64,000 nucleotides of DNA from Hephaestia mangrovi (GTDB taxonomy: Bacteria > Pseudomonadota > Alphaproteobacteria > Sphingomonadales > Sphingomonadaceae), in assembly GCF_019880555.1 (NCBI RefSeq), contig NZ_JAINVU010000001.1, forward strand, positions 434,001 through 498,000, given 5' to 3'. The position numbers and the translations under genes are program-made. Under the pieces are notes generated by a model that had not been told where the DNA came from, did not search any database, and saw only the letters and a list, made by a program, of their open reading frames with translations. Positions 50,454-62,125 of this stretch are shown piece by piece (position 1 is the first letter of the stretch; each line of letters begins with the position of its first letter).

Positions 50454-52727
50454 ATGCCCGTATCCGCCGCCGCATCCGCCCGCGAAATCCTGGTGCGTCT
50501 GCACGACGTGATGGGCTCGCGCGCCCGCGCGCCGGAGAAGCTGGGCGCGGTGGTCAACATCATCGGCGAGGCGCTGGATAGCGAGGTCTGCTCGATCTAT
50601 CTGCTGCGTGACGGGGTGCTGGAGCTGTTCGCCACGCGCGGGCTGAACCAGAGCGCTGTCCACGTCACCAAGCTGGCGCTCGGCCAGGGCCTGGTCGGCA
50701 CGATCGCGAAGAATGTCGAAACGTTGAACCTCGACGAGGCGGCGGCGCATCCCGATTTCGCGTTCCGCCCCGAAACTGGCGAGGAGCTGTTCCACAGCTT
50801 CGCCGGCGTGCCGATCATCCGGCGCGAACAGGCGGTCGGTGTGCTCGCCGTGCAGCATGTCGATCCGCGGCGTTACGAGGACATCGAGATCGAGGCGCTG
50901 CAGACGGTGGCGATGGTGCTTTCCGAGCTGATCGCCAATGCCGACCTGATCGACGAGGCGCAGGGCGGGCCCACGCAACCGCAGCCGACTGCGGCGGTGA
51001 GCCTGACGGGGCTCAAGCTGGTTGAGGGCATGGCGCGGGGCTATGCGGTCTATCACCAGCCGCGCATCACCATCGAGCATACCGTCGCCGAGGATATCGA
51101 GGCCGAACGTCACCGCGTCTATGCCGCGTTCGACAAGATGCGCGAACAGATCGATCGCATGGCGAGCCAGGCCGAGTTCGGCGTCGGCGGCGAGCATGAC
51201 GACGTGATCGAGACGTACAAGATGTTCGCCTATGACGAGGGCTGGAGCCGGCGGATCAACGAGGCGATCGATTCGGGGCTGACTGCCGAGGCAGCGATCG
51301 AGCGCGTGCAGCAACGCACGCGGATGCGGATGCGGCAGATCGACGATCCGCTGCTCGCCGATCGCATGCACGACCTGGAGGATCTGTCGAACCGGCTGCT
51401 CCGGATCGTTTCCGGGCAGATGGGCACGGCCGCGCAGATGGGGTTGCGGCAGGACACGATCCTGATCGCACGCAACCTGGGGCCGGCCGAGCTGCTCGAA
51501 TACGACCGGCGGCGGCTGAAGGGCGTGGTGCTCGAGGAAGGCTCGCTGACCGCGCATGTGACGATCGTCGCGCGGGCGATGGGCGTGCCGGTGCTCGGCC
51601 GGGTGCGCGACGTGCGGCGGCGGATCGCCGAGGGCGACCTGCTGTTGATCGATACCGGTGCCAGCACGGTATTCGTGCGGCCGACGGCGGCGATCGAGGA
51701 AGCGTTCGAAACCAAGCTGGCGCTGCGCCAGAAGCGCCGCGCCGCCTTCGCTGCACTGAAAAACGAAGCGCCGGAAACGCGCGACGGGCATCGGGTAACG
51801 GTGATGGTCAATGCCGGGCTGCGCGACGATATCGCCGCGCTCGACCTGACCGGTGCCGACGGGATTGGCCTGTTCCGCACCGAATTCCAGTTCCTCGTCT
51901 CGGCGACGCTGCCGCAGCGCGAGCGCCAGCAGCGGCTCTATCGCGACGTGCTCGATGCGGCAGGAGAGCGGCCGGTGGTGTTCCGCACCGTCGATATCGG
52001 CGGCGACAAGGCGCTGCCGTATCTGAACGGCGACGAGCATGACGAGGAGAATCCGGCGATGGGCTGGCGCGCGCTCAGGCTCGCGCTCGAACGCGACGGG
52101 CTGATGAAGGCGCAGGCGCGCGCGCTGATCGACGCGGCGGCGGGGCGGCATTTGAACGTCATGTTCCCGATGGTTTCCGAAGCCTGGGAATTCGACGAGG
52201 CCAAGGCGCTGTTCGAGGCACAGCGCGCCTGGGTCGAATCGCGCAACCGCAAGCTGCCGCTCGACATCCGCTACGGCGCGATGCTCGAAGTGCCGGCGCT
52301 GGCCGAGCAGCTCGACCTGTTGCTGCCCAAGATCGATTTCCTGTCGATCGGCACCAACGACCTGACGCAATTCCTGTTCGCCGCCGATCGCGCCAACCCG
52401 AAACTCGCCGAGCGCTATGACTGGCTGAGCCCGTCGATCCTGCGCTTCATCCGCCGCGTCGTCGGCCCGGCGCGCGAGGCGGGCGTGCCGATCGCGGTGT
52501 GCGGCGAGATGGGCGGGCGGCCGCTGGAGGCAATGGCGCTGATCGGGCTGGGGGTCGAGCGGCTGTCGATCACCCCGGCGGCGGTCGGGCCGATCAAGGC
52601 GATGATCCGCTCGCTCGATCGCGGCGCGCTGATGGAGCGGATGGCGGGCCTGCTCGCCGCGCCGCCGCGCGACATTCGCGGCACGCTGGCGCGCTGGGCG
52701 GCCGAGGCGGACGTCGAACTGGCATGA
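50454..52727 (+). CDS. ptsP: PTS-Ntr enzyme I (phosphoenolpyruvate-protein phosphotransferase)
   Basis: This 757-residue EI-Ntr starts the nitrogen-related phosphorelay. The N-terminal GAF domain covers about residues 15-160, where glutamine binds in studied members. The phospho-His is in LTAHVTIVARAMG near residue 364. The PEP-binding part has GLFRTEFQFL near 480, SIGTNDLTQFLFAADRANP near 640 and AVCGEMGGRPLEAMAL near 682. Downstream PTS partners are not in the window. It lies within the same alphaproteobacterial neighbourhood as lysC and ubiG. Confidence 0.95.
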   Translation: MPVSAAASAREILVRLHDVMGSRARAPEKLGAVVNIIGEALDSEVCSIYLLRDGVLELFATRGLNQSAVHVTKLALGQGLVGTIAKNVETLNLDEAAAHPDFAFRPETGEELFHSFAGVPIIRREQAVGVLAVQHVDPRRYEDIEIEALQTVAMVLSELIANADLIDEAQGGPTQPQPTAAVSLTGLKLVEGMARGYAVYHQPRITIEHTVAEDIEAERHRVYAAFDKMREQIDRMASQAEFGVGGEHDDVIETYKMFAYDEGWSRRINEAIDSGLTAEAAIERVQQRTRMRMRQIDDPLLADRMHDLEDLSNRLLRIVSGQMGTAAQMGLRQDTILIARNLGPAELLEYDRRRLKGVVLEEGSLTAHVTIVARAMGVPVLGRVRDVRRRIAEGDLLLIDTGASTVFVRPTAAIEEAFETKLALRQKRRAAFAALKNEAPETRDGHRVTVMVNAGLRDDIAALDLTGADGIGLFRTEFQFLVSATLPQRERQQRLYRDVLDAAGERPVVFRTVDIGGDKALPYLNGDEHDEENPAMGWRALRLALERDGLMKAQARALIDAAAGRHLNVMFPMVSEAWEFDEAKALFEAQRAWVESRNRKLPLDIRYGAMLEVPALAEQLDLLLPKIDFLSIGTNDLTQFLFAADRANPKLAERYDWLSPSILRFIRRVVGPAREAGVPIAVCGEMGGRPLEAMALIGLGVERLSITPAAVGPIKAMIRSLDRGALMERMAGLLAAPPRDIRGTLARWAAEADVELA

Positions 52728-52805
52728 TGGGGCCGGTGCCGTTCCGGTTCGGTTATGGCTGAACCACAATGATTCTGGCGGGTCGGCGCCGCATCACAAG
52801 CGCCG

Positions 52806-52834
52806 TTGACAGTAAGCGTGGCCTTTGGGACACA
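52806..52834 (+). promoter_or_regulatory. Possible promoter upstream of the RodZ-like gene
   Basis: A perfect TTGACA (52806-52811) is followed 17 nt later by GACACA, a poor -10. It lies about 56 bp upstream of the ATG at 52890. A short GAGGG/CCCTC hairpin sits between it and the start. Confidence 0.35.
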
Positions 52835-52889
52835 GCGAGCGCAAACGCAGGAGCCACGAGGGGTCGCATCCCTCCTGCCGGAGACGTGA

Positions 52890-53888
52890 ATGACCGATGC
52901 CGAGGCCAATGGGCCTGCCAACCGTGCCGATCCGTCGCCCGTGCCACAGGGGGCTGGCGATCGGCTGCGCGCGGCGCGCGAGGCGCAGGGGCTGAACCTC
53001 GCCGATATCGCGGCGCGGACGCGGGTCCCGATCCGGCACCTGGAAGCGATCGAGAGCGGCGATTACCGCGAAATGCCGACGCCGACCTATGCGATCGGCT
53101 TTGCCAAGGCCTATGCCCGGGCGGTGGGCGAGGACGAGGTGGCGATCGGACGCGACGTGCGCGGGCGCACCGCGGCGATTTCCGCCGAGCGCCAGGAATA
53201 TCAACCCTATGAGCTCGATGATCCGGCGCGGGTGCCGCCGCGCGGTCTGGCGCTGATCGCGGGCGTGATCGGCGTGATCTTGCTGATCGGCGCACTGATA
53301 TGGCTGGGATCGGGCTGGTTCTCGGGCGGATCGCAACCCGCGACGTCCGACGAGATCGCCGCTGCCCCGGCCCCGGCCCCGACCGCCACGCCGATGGTGA
53401 CGCAGCCGGTGCCGCAGGCGGCCGGCCAGGTGACGCTGACCGCGCTCGATCGCGTGTGGGTGCGCGTCCACGATGCGGCGGGCAAGACGCTATTCCAGAG
53501 CACGATGAACCCGGGCGACACGTTCGCTGTGCCGGCTGATGCCAATTATCCCGAGCTCACCGTCGGCCGACCCGACCAGTTGCGCATCAGCCTCGACGGC
53601 AAGGCGCTGGCGCCGCTGGGATCGGGGGCGCGGCCGATGAAGGACGTGCCGATCGACGCCGCCGCGCTTGCCGCTCGTCCGGCCGCGGCGCCGGGAACCG
53701 CCGCGCCGGTGACGACGCCGACGCCTGCGTCGAGCCCGACGGCCGCCGCATCGAGCACGCCGGCGCCGCGCAAGACGCCGGCCTCGGCCGCCGCGCCCAA
53801 GCCGAAACCGGCGGCGAGCAAGCCGCCCGCGGCATCGGCCAAGCCGCAGAACGCGCAACAACTGCCGCCGCCGAGCGGGATTTACTGA
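52890..53888 (+). CDS. RodZ-like helix-turn-helix membrane protein
   Basis: This 332-residue protein has an N-terminal HTH_25-type domain (LRAAREAQGLNLADIAARTRV, residues 26-90). One membrane span lies near residues 115-135 (LALIAGVIGVILLIGALIWL). A periplasmic beta-domain resembling DUF4115 follows (VWVRVHDAAGKTLFQSTMNPG), and then an Ala/Pro/Lys/Thr-rich tail. This is the RodZ architecture that anchors MreB and shapes the cell. It is followed by cpoB and tilS on the same strand. Confidence 0.87.
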   Translation: MTDAEANGPANRADPSPVPQGAGDRLRAAREAQGLNLADIAARTRVPIRHLEAIESGDYREMPTPTYAIGFAKAYARAVGEDEVAIGRDVRGRTAAISAERQEYQPYELDDPARVPPRGLALIAGVIGVILLIGALIWLGSGWFSGGSQPATSDEIAAAPAPAPTATPMVTQPVPQAAGQVTLTALDRVWVRVHDAAGKTLFQSTMNPGDTFAVPADANYPELTVGRPDQLRISLDGKALAPLGSGARPMKDVPIDAAALAARPAAAPGTAAPVTTPTPASSPTAAASSTPAPRKTPASAAAPKPKPAASKPPAASAKPQNAQQLPPPSGIY

Positions 53889-53973
53889 AGCCATCCCCAT
53901 TCTTAAGGCTGGCGACAGGCGTGGCGTGTCAGCTATACCCGCGCCAATTCGCAGCCTTTACGGGAAATTCACC

Positions 53974-54888
53974 ATGCGCCCATTCCTCGTCGCCGCGGTC
54001 GCCGTTCTGGGGATCGCCGGCAGCGCCGTTCCGGCCTTCGCCCAATCGGACATCCCCGGCCGTGTCGACCGGCTCGAGCGCGAGATGAACGCGGTGCAGC
54101 GCAAGGTCTTCCCCGGCGGTGCGGGGCAGAATTACATCCAGCCGCAGATCACGCCCAGCCAAGCGCAGCAGGACACCGGCTACGGCACGCCGGCATCGAG
54201 CCCGCTGACCGACCTGTCGTCGCGCGTGACCTCGCTCGAACAGCAGATGAGTTCGATGACCAACACGGTGGAGGAGACGCAGCACCGGCTCTGGGTGCTC
54301 GAGGATCAGTTCAACAGCTACAAGCAGGTCACCGACCAGCGGCTCGCCGCGCTGGAAGGCAAGGGCGGCGGGATCGGCGCGCCGGCCAGTGGCGGCGCGA
54401 CGCCGATCGACAGCCCGCCGCCGTTGGGCGGGCCGGTAGCCGATGCCGGAAGCGATGCGTCTGCCGGCACCGGCGGCGTTGAAAAGCCGAGCACCGGCGA
54501 TCCGGAAGAGGACGCCTATATCTATGGCTACCGATTGTGGGCGGCGAAGCAATATCCGGCGGCCGAGGCGCAGTTAAAATCGGTGGTCGAGAAATATCCG
54601 AATACACGCCGGGCGAGCTATGCGCAGAACCTGCTCGGGCGATCGTATCTCGACGATGGCAAGCCGAGCCTCGCGTCGATTGCTTTCTACGACAATTACA
54701 AGAAGATGCCCGATGGCGAACGCGCACCGGACAGCCTTTATTATCTCGGTCAGGCGCTAATGAAGCTCAACAAGCCGGCGGATGCCTGCAAGGTCTATGA
54801 CGAGCTGAGCGACGTCTATGGCGACAAGATCTCGACGGGCATGAAGGCCGACATCACCGCTGCCCGCCGCACCGCCCAGTGTAAGTGA
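53974..54888 (+). CDS. cpoB: Tol-Pal system protein CpoB (YbgF)
   Basis: This 304-residue periplasmic protein has a signal peptide ending SAVPAFAQ, a coiled-coil region (VDRLEREMNAVQRKV, SSRVTSLEQQM, near residues 30-130) and C-terminal TPR repeats (DAYIYGYRLWAAKQYPAAEA, YPNTRRASYAQNLLGRSYL). CpoB coordinates peptidoglycan synthesis with outer membrane constriction. No tol or pal genes lie in the window. It overlaps tilS downstream (GTGA), as in many alphaproteobacteria. Confidence 0.9.
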   Translation: MRPFLVAAVAVLGIAGSAVPAFAQSDIPGRVDRLEREMNAVQRKVFPGGAGQNYIQPQITPSQAQQDTGYGTPASSPLTDLSSRVTSLEQQMSSMTNTVEETQHRLWVLEDQFNSYKQVTDQRLAALEGKGGGIGAPASGGATPIDSPPPLGGPVADAGSDASAGTGGVEKPSTGDPEEDAYIYGYRLWAAKQYPAAEAQLKSVVEKYPNTRRASYAQNLLGRSYLDDGKPSLASIAFYDNYKKMPDGERAPDSLYYLGQALMKLNKPADACKVYDELSDVYGDKISTGMKADITAARRTAQCK

Positions 54889-55895
54889 CCAAGGCGGTCG
54901 ATCCGGCCGACGCGAGCCGGCTCGCGACGCATTTCGAGCGGAACTTCGACCGGAAGCCCGATGCCGGGGCGCCGCTGGCGCTCGCGGTGTCGGGCGGGCC
55001 GGACAGCATGGCGCTGCTCGCGCTCGCTGCGGCGGCGTGGCCGGGGGGCGTGATCGCGGCGACGGTCGATCATCGCCTGCGCGCCTCGGCGGCGGACGAA
55101 TGCGCGATGGTGGCGGCGGCGTGCGCCGGGCTGGGCGTGCCGCACGCGACGCTGGTGGCGGACGCCTTTCCGGACGGCGCCAGCCTGCAAGCGCAGGCGC
55201 GCCACCTTCGTTACGCGCTGCTGATCGACTGGGCAGCGCAGGCCGGCGCGATGGCGCTGGCGACGGCGCATCAGGCCGACGACCAGGCCGAGACCTTCCT
55301 GATGCGCGCGGCGCGCGGCGCGGGGCTCTCCGGGCTCGCCGGGGTGCGCGCCTCACGGAAAGTGACGGCCAGCGACGGGCGGGCGTTGCTGCTGGTGCGG
55401 CCGGTGCTCGACTGGCGGCGCGCCGAACTGCGCGCGATCGTGCGGCGCGCGGAACTGCCGTTCGTCGACGACCCCGCGAACGATGACCCGCGCCACGACC
55501 GGACGCGGTTCCGGCGCTTGCTCAATGAGCATGAGTGGCTCGATGCGCCGCGCATCGCGCGCGCCGCCGCGCACCTTTCCGAAGCGGACCGGGAATTGCG
55601 CGCGATCGCGGACTGGGTGTGGGCCGAGCGGGCCCGGCAGGGGCGGGGCGGGACGATCAGGATCGACATGGCCGGATTGCCGCGCGGGCTGCGGCGGCGG
55701 TTGGCGCTGCGCGCGATCGGCGCCGTGCGCGCGGCGGCGGGGGTCGATCGGCCCGACTGGTCGCCCGACGCCAATATCGAACCGCTGCTCGATGCGCTCG
55801 ATCGCGGCAAGGCGGCGACGCAGGCGGGCGTGCTGGCGCGGCCCAAAGGCGACTTGTGGAGATTCGGCACGGCGCCGGCGCGGCGGACGGGATAG
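54885..55895 (+). CDS. tilS: tRNA(Ile)-lysidine synthase
   Basis: This 336-residue enzyme converts C34 of the CAU-anticodon tRNA-Ile to lysidine, allowing AUA reading. The PP-loop SGGPDSMALL is near residue 36; ATVDHRLRASAADE near 60 and ATAHQADDQAETFLMRAARG near 126 follow. It lacks a long C-terminal tRNA-binding extension, as in shorter members. The GTG start overlaps the cpoB stop. ftsH, its usual neighbour, is separated by the minus-strand pncB gene. Confidence 0.92.
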   Translation: MTKAVDPADASRLATHFERNFDRKPDAGAPLALAVSGGPDSMALLALAAAAWPGGVIAATVDHRLRASAADECAMVAAACAGLGVPHATLVADAFPDGASLQAQARHLRYALLIDWAAQAGAMALATAHQADDQAETFLMRAARGAGLSGLAGVRASRKVTASDGRALLLVRPVLDWRRAELRAIVRRAELPFVDDPANDDPRHDRTRFRRLLNEHEWLDAPRIARAAAHLSEADRELRAIADWVWAERARQGRGGTIRIDMAGLPRGLRRRLALRAIGAVRAAAGVDRPDWSPDANIEPLLDALDRGKAATQAGVLARPKGDLWRFGTAPARRTG

Positions 55896-56006
55896 GGCGA
55901 ATCGACATTCAGAACGCAGCGTTGGCCTTGCTTTGGCTTGACCGCGGTCAAGACTGAATGTCGGTCGGCTCTAGTCGCCTGAATCTCGAGTTCGCATCAT
56001 GAGTGC

Positions 56007-56105
56007 CGTCATGCTGAACTTGTTTCAGCATCCATGGTGCAACGCCGACCGCCCCGCTTGGCGTTGATGGAGCACCATGGACCCTGAAACGAGTTCGCCG
56101 GTGAC
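56007..56105 (+). repeat. 98-bp palindromic element with degenerate right arm
   Basis: The left arm at 56007-56037 pairs ATGCTGAA/TTCAGCAT. The right arm at 56074-56105 reads ACCCTGAAACGAGTTCGCCGG then TGACGG, so its second half no longer pairs. It lies between convergent tilS and pncB. Confidence 0.68.
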
Positions 56106-56159
56106 GGCTCGATCTTGATGCCGCGGAGTTCGTTCCCACCGCACCATGGCCGGCAAACC

Positions 56160-57467
56160 CTACACCCGGACGGGGCGTGGCTGATGGCCGGGATCGCCGA
56201 ACACGCGGCGATAGCGGGCGATTTCGGCGGGGTCGCCCGAAGCCTTGGACGGATTGTCGGAGAGCTTGACGGCGGGGCGGCCGTCGGCGCTCGTCACCTT
56301 GCAGACCAACGAGATCGGATCGAGATCGGCATCGTGCTCGGGATCGCAGCCGCGGAAATCGTTGGTGAGATTGGTACCCCAGCCGAAGCTCATCCGCACC
56401 CGGCCGTGGAAGTGGCGATAGACCTGCTCGATCGACTCGACGTCCATGCCGTCGGAGAAGATCAGCAGCCTGGTGCGCGGATCCTGCCCATGCGCCTGCC
56501 ACCAGGCGATGATTTCCTCGCCGGCCTCGATCGGCGGCGCGCTATCGGGGCGGAAGCCGGTCCAGCCCGCCAGCCAATCTGGCGCGTTGGTGAGGAAGGC
56601 GGTGGTGCCGAACGCATCGGGCAAGGCGATCAGCAGGTTGCCGCCGTAATGGCGCTGCCAATCCTCCAGCACGCGATAGGGGGCACGCGCGAGCGCCGCG
56701 TCATCGCCACCGGCGAGCGCGGCCTCGACCATTGGCAGCTCGTGGGCGTTGGTGCCGATCGCTTCGAGATCGGCGTCCATCGCCAGCAGGACGTTGGAGG
56801 TGCCGATGAAGCGGTTCCCAAGCCCTTCCTTCAACGCCTCGACGCACCAGCGCTGCCAGAGAAACGAATGGCGCCGCCGGGTGCCGAAATCGGACAGGAC
56901 GAGATCGGGAAGCTGGCGCAGCCGCTCCACCTTCTCCCATAATTTGGCCTTGGCGCGGGCGTAGATGACATCGAGCGCGAAGCGGCCGCGATCACGCAGC
57001 GCGGCGCGCGAGCGCAGCTCGTTGATGATCGCCAGCGCCGGAATCTCCCACATCGTCGTGTGCGTCCAGGGGCCTTCGAAGCGGAGCTCATACTGGCCGT
57101 CGACGGTGCGCAGGTCGTAATCGGGCAGGCGGAAATCGGCGAGCCAGGCGATGAAATCGGGCGCGAACATCTGCGTCTTGCCGTAAAAGGTGTTGCCGGC
57201 GAGCCAGATCAGCTCCTTCTTGGTGAAACGCAGCGTGCGGGCATGATCGAGCTGCGCGCGCAACTCGGCCTCGTCGATCGCCTGCGCCAGGCGGACGGCA
57301 TGGCTGCGGTTGATCAGCGAGAAGGTGGCGGTGACGTCCGGATGGACGTGGCGAATCATCTGCAGCATGAGCAGCTTGTAGAAATCGGTATCGAGCAGGC
57401 TGCGGACGATCGGATCGAGCCGGAAATTGTGATTGTAGGTACGGGTAGCGATATCGGTCACGGCCAT
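56160..57467 (-). CDS. pncB: Nicotinate phosphoribosyltransferase
   Basis: This 435-residue enzyme makes nicotinate mononucleotide from nicotinate and PRPP in the NAD salvage path. [16 protein letters not shown] near residue 23 is the family start. [13 protein letters not shown] near 193 is near the active site, with the His that is phosphorylated. [27 protein letters not shown] near 224 and [13 protein letters not shown] near 345 follow. ATG at 57467 gives [12 protein letters not shown]. It sits on the opposite strand between tilS and ftsH. Confidence 0.95.
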   Translation of the reverse strand: MAVTDIATRTYNHNFRLDPIVRSLLDTDFYKLLMLQMIRHVHPDVTATFSLINRSHAVRLAQAIDEAELRAQLDHARTLRFTKKELIWLAGNTFYGKTQMFAPDFIAWLADFRLPDYDLRTVDGQYELRFEGPWTHTTMWEIPALAIINELRSRAALRDRGRFALDVIYARAKAKLWEKVERLRQLPDLVLSDFGTRRRHSFLWQRWCVEALKEGLGNRFIGTSNVLLAMDADLEAIGTNAHELPMVEAALAGGDDAALARAPYRVLEDWQRHYGGNLLIALPDAFGTTAFLTNAPDWLAGWTGFRPDSAPPIEAGEEIIAWWQAHGQDPRTRLLIFSDGMDVESIEQVYRHFHGRVRMSFGWGTNLTNDFRGCDPEHDADLDPISLVCKVTSADGRPAVKLSDNPSKASGDPAEIARYRRVFGDPGHQPRPVRV

Positions 57468-57655
57468 GCAGGCGCTTTCGGGCAGGATTGTTCGGTGCCC
57501 ATCGCTTTCGCAGGAAGCGCTGCCGGATGGCAAGCAAACCACGCCGAAAGGATATCCGGCGTGTGATGGCCACGATCGATCAGAGACTTCGCGATTGTTC
57601 CATTGCCATTAACCTCCATGCGCCTATCTTGGGTGCGAAAGGTACGACAGCGCGC

Positions 57656-59620
<1,965 letters not shown>

Positions 59621-59636
59621 AAGGCGGTTCCGAGTC

Positions 59637-60665
59637 TCAGGTCGCCGCGCTGACCGGGGTGGTGCGCGCAGCGGCGGCTGCCGGTACGCGCTTCGCGGCC
59701 TTGCGGGGCGGGGATAGCTCGATCGCGGCGGCTTGCGGGGCATCCTCGACCGGATAGCCGAGCGCGCGTAGATCGAAGCCGCGCGACCTTTCGAGCCGGG
59801 CGTTGCTTTGCGCATAGCGCTGCCGGATGAAGGCGAGCAGGCGCTTGCCGAGCAGGCGATCCGCGCGTGCGCGCCCTTCGATACGCGCCGTCGCCTCGAG
59901 AGCCACCCGGCGCAGCGCATAGAAGCCGGGAATATCGATCAGATAACGCTTGTCGGCGACCGAGCGCGCGGTGAACAGGCCGAGCACCCGTCCGATCGCG
60001 ATCGTGACATGGCCGAACGAACGATTGGGCTTCTTGTCGTGGATGCCATTGCGATCGACCGTCAATCCCGATGCGGAAGCGATCGCATCCAGAAAGGCAT
60101 CGGGATCGGTGCGCAGCTGCTCATACGGCAGGACGAGCACGTTCTGGCGACCGAACAGGCTGTCATAATAGGCGATCAGCCGATCATATTCGAAATGGCC
60201 GAAGCCGAAGCGCGGCGCCTTGAACGGGTGGCTCAGCGCGCCGCGCCGGCGCGTTTGCGAGAACAGGTAGTTGCGGATGCTGGCGGTGCCGCCGGCGCGG
60301 ACATATTGCACGTAGCTGGCCGCGATCATGCTTGGCTGCGCGCGGATCGCGATGACGATCAGCGCGTCGGGCAGCACCGCCTTTATGCGGCGCGCTACCT
60401 CGGGTGCCATCAGGCCGTGAAGGCCGTTGTTATGGATATAGCCGCTGAGATTCTCCTCGCAGATCACCGGCGGGCGCGGATCGGCGGGATCGGCGAGCTG
60501 GCGGGCGGCCTCGACGGCATCGAAGGCGAGGCCATCGGGAGCGAGAAGCGCCTGCTGCGCGCGATCGCGGCCAATCCAGCGGTGGCTGGTCGCGCGCGGA
60601 TAGACCTGATTCTGAAACCAGGTCGTCGCGGTCTTGTGATAGCCGATATGGACAATCGCGCGCAC
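59637..60665 (-). CDS. Sulfotransferase-like protein
   Basis: This 342-residue protein begins MRAIVHIGYHKTATTWFQNQVY, where GYHKTATTWFQ matches the 5'-phosphosulfate-binding loop of PAPS sulfotransferases. IAIRAQPSMIAASYVQYVRAG near residue 103 fits the 3'-phosphate-binding segment. The last 40 residues are Ala/Lys-rich and low complexity. The likely acceptor is a glycan or lipid, but this is inference. It converges with ftsH 16 bp apart and lies downstream of otsA. Confidence 0.8.
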   Translation of the reverse strand: MRAIVHIGYHKTATTWFQNQVYPRATSHRWIGRDRAQQALLAPDGLAFDAVEAARQLADPADPRPPVICEENLSGYIHNNGLHGLMAPEVARRIKAVLPDALIVIAIRAQPSMIAASYVQYVRAGGTASIRNYLFSQTRRRGALSHPFKAPRFGFGHFEYDRLIAYYDSLFGRQNVLVLPYEQLRTDPDAFLDAIASASGLTVDRNGIHDKKPNRSFGHVTIAIGRVLGLFTARSVADKRYLIDIPGFYALRRVALEATARIEGRARADRLLGKRLLAFIRQRYAQSNARLERSRGFDLRALGYPVEDAPQAAAIELSPPRKAAKRVPAAAAARTTPVSAAT

Positions 60666-60742
60666 GGCGTCTCCCTCTTGCGGGCGGCATCTTCGCTCAA
60701 ACAGGTGACGGTCTCAAGGCGGCGGCGCCGCAGTTGCCGTCG

Positions 60743-62125
60743 TCAGGCGGCCTCGAGCGCAGCGATGAAGCGTTCGCGCCACCATGTCACGTCATGATCG
60801 CGAACATTGTCGAACATCGGCTGCCAGCGAGCAATACGCTCTTCCCTCGGCATCGCCAGCGCGGTGCCGATCGCCTCGGCGATGTCGTCGGCGGAATAGG
60901 GGTTTATCATCAGCGCGCCGGTCAACTGCTCGGCCGCGCCGGTGAAGCGCGAGAGGATCAGGACGCCGGGATCGCGCGGATCCTGCGCGGCGACGAATTC
61001 CTTGGCGACCAGGTTCATGCCATCGCGCAACGAGGTTACGAGGCCGATCCGCGCGGCGCGATAGACGCCGGCCAGCGTGTCGCGCGGATAGCCGCGGTTG
61101 ACGTAGCGGATCGGCGTCCAGTCGATATCGGCATATTGGCCGTTGATCCGGCCCGACAGCGAATCGAGATGATTGCGGATCGCCTGGTAGCTCTCGACGT
61201 CGGTGCGCGAGGGCGGGGCGATCTGCAGCAGATAGACCAGCGCGCGGCGATCGGGATTCTTTTGCAGGAAACGCTCGTAGCCGAGGAAGCGCTCGGCCAG
61301 CCCCTTCGAATAATCGAGCCGGTCGACCCCGATGATCATCTGCCGGCCGACCCCGCTTTCGAGCACGCGCATCTTCACGTCGCGAGCGTGATCGGTGTTG
61401 GCGTTGGCGATGAAATCCTTCGAATCGATGCCGATCGGGCAGGCGATCGCGCGGATCGTGCGCCCGCCGACCGTGATCCGGCCGTTCTCGCCGAGCGTCC
61501 CGCCCATTTCATGGGTGACATAGTGGCGGAACGATTCGAGCCATTCGGCCGACTGGAAGCCGACCACGTCATAAGCGAACAATGCCTCCACCAGCCGCTT
61601 GTGGTCGGGCAGCGCGACGAGCAGCCGCGTTGGCGGCCAGGGGATGTGCAGGAAGAAGCCGATGCGGTTCTTCATGCCGTGCTGGCGCAGGATCCAGCCG
61701 AGCGGGATCATGTGGTAATCGTGCACCCACACCACGTCGTCGGGCATGATATGCGGCGCGACGATATCGCCGAACACGCGATTCACCCGCTCGTAACCGC
61801 CCTGATAATCACGTTCGAACTCGGTGAGATCGAGCCGGTAGTGGAACAGCGGCCATAAAGTCGAATTGGCATAGCCGTTGTAATATTCGTCGATTTCTTG
61901 CGCCGTGAGGTCGATCGTGCCCGAGGTGACGCCGGCATGGGTTTCGAAATCGAGCTTGTGATCTTCGCCTGCATGCCCCGACCAGCCGAACCAGATGCCC
62001 TCGCTTTCCCGAAGCGCGGCGGTGAGCGCCACGGCGAGGCCGCCCTGCGCGGCGGGCTGATCGGGTTTTGGCGCGGAAACGCGGTTCGAGATGACGATGA
62101 GACGGCTCAGCGGATGGCACTCCAT
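60743..62125 (-). CDS. otsA: Trehalose-6-phosphate synthase
   Basis: This 460-residue GT20 enzyme joins UDP-glucose and glucose-6-phosphate. LIVISNRV near residue 10 and GGLAVAL near 28 mark the start; WVHDYHMIPLG near 127 and IGVDRLDYSKGLAERF near 248 are in the active site; SLRDGMNLVAKEFVA near 350 closes the nucleotide-binding part. ATG at 62125 gives MECHPLSRLIVISN. It overlaps the end of the GH15 gene by 19 bp, so it is the last gene of an otsB-GH15-otsA operon. Confidence 0.95.
   Translation of the reverse strand: MECHPLSRLIVISNRVSAPKPDQPAAQGGLAVALTAALRESEGIWFGWSGHAGEDHKLDFETHAGVTSGTIDLTAQEIDEYYNGYANSTLWPLFHYRLDLTEFERDYQGGYERVNRVFGDIVAPHIMPDDVVWVHDYHMIPLGWILRQHGMKNRIGFFLHIPWPPTRLLVALPDHKRLVEALFAYDVVGFQSAEWLESFRHYVTHEMGGTLGENGRITVGGRTIRAIACPIGIDSKDFIANANTDHARDVKMRVLESGVGRQMIIGVDRLDYSKGLAERFLGYERFLQKNPDRRALVYLLQIAPPSRTDVESYQAIRNHLDSLSGRINGQYADIDWTPIRYVNRGYPRDTLAGVYRAARIGLVTSLRDGMNLVAKEFVAAQDPRDPGVLILSRFTGAAEQLTGALMINPYSADDIAEAIGTALAMPREERIARWQPMFDNVRDHDVTWWRERFIAALEAA

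Noticed and set aside
50412..52769. A 785-codon minus-strand open frame opposite ptsP
   Set aside because: Long antisense frames are common where third positions are GC-rich. It is Arg/His-rich without domains, while ptsP carries all active-site motifs.
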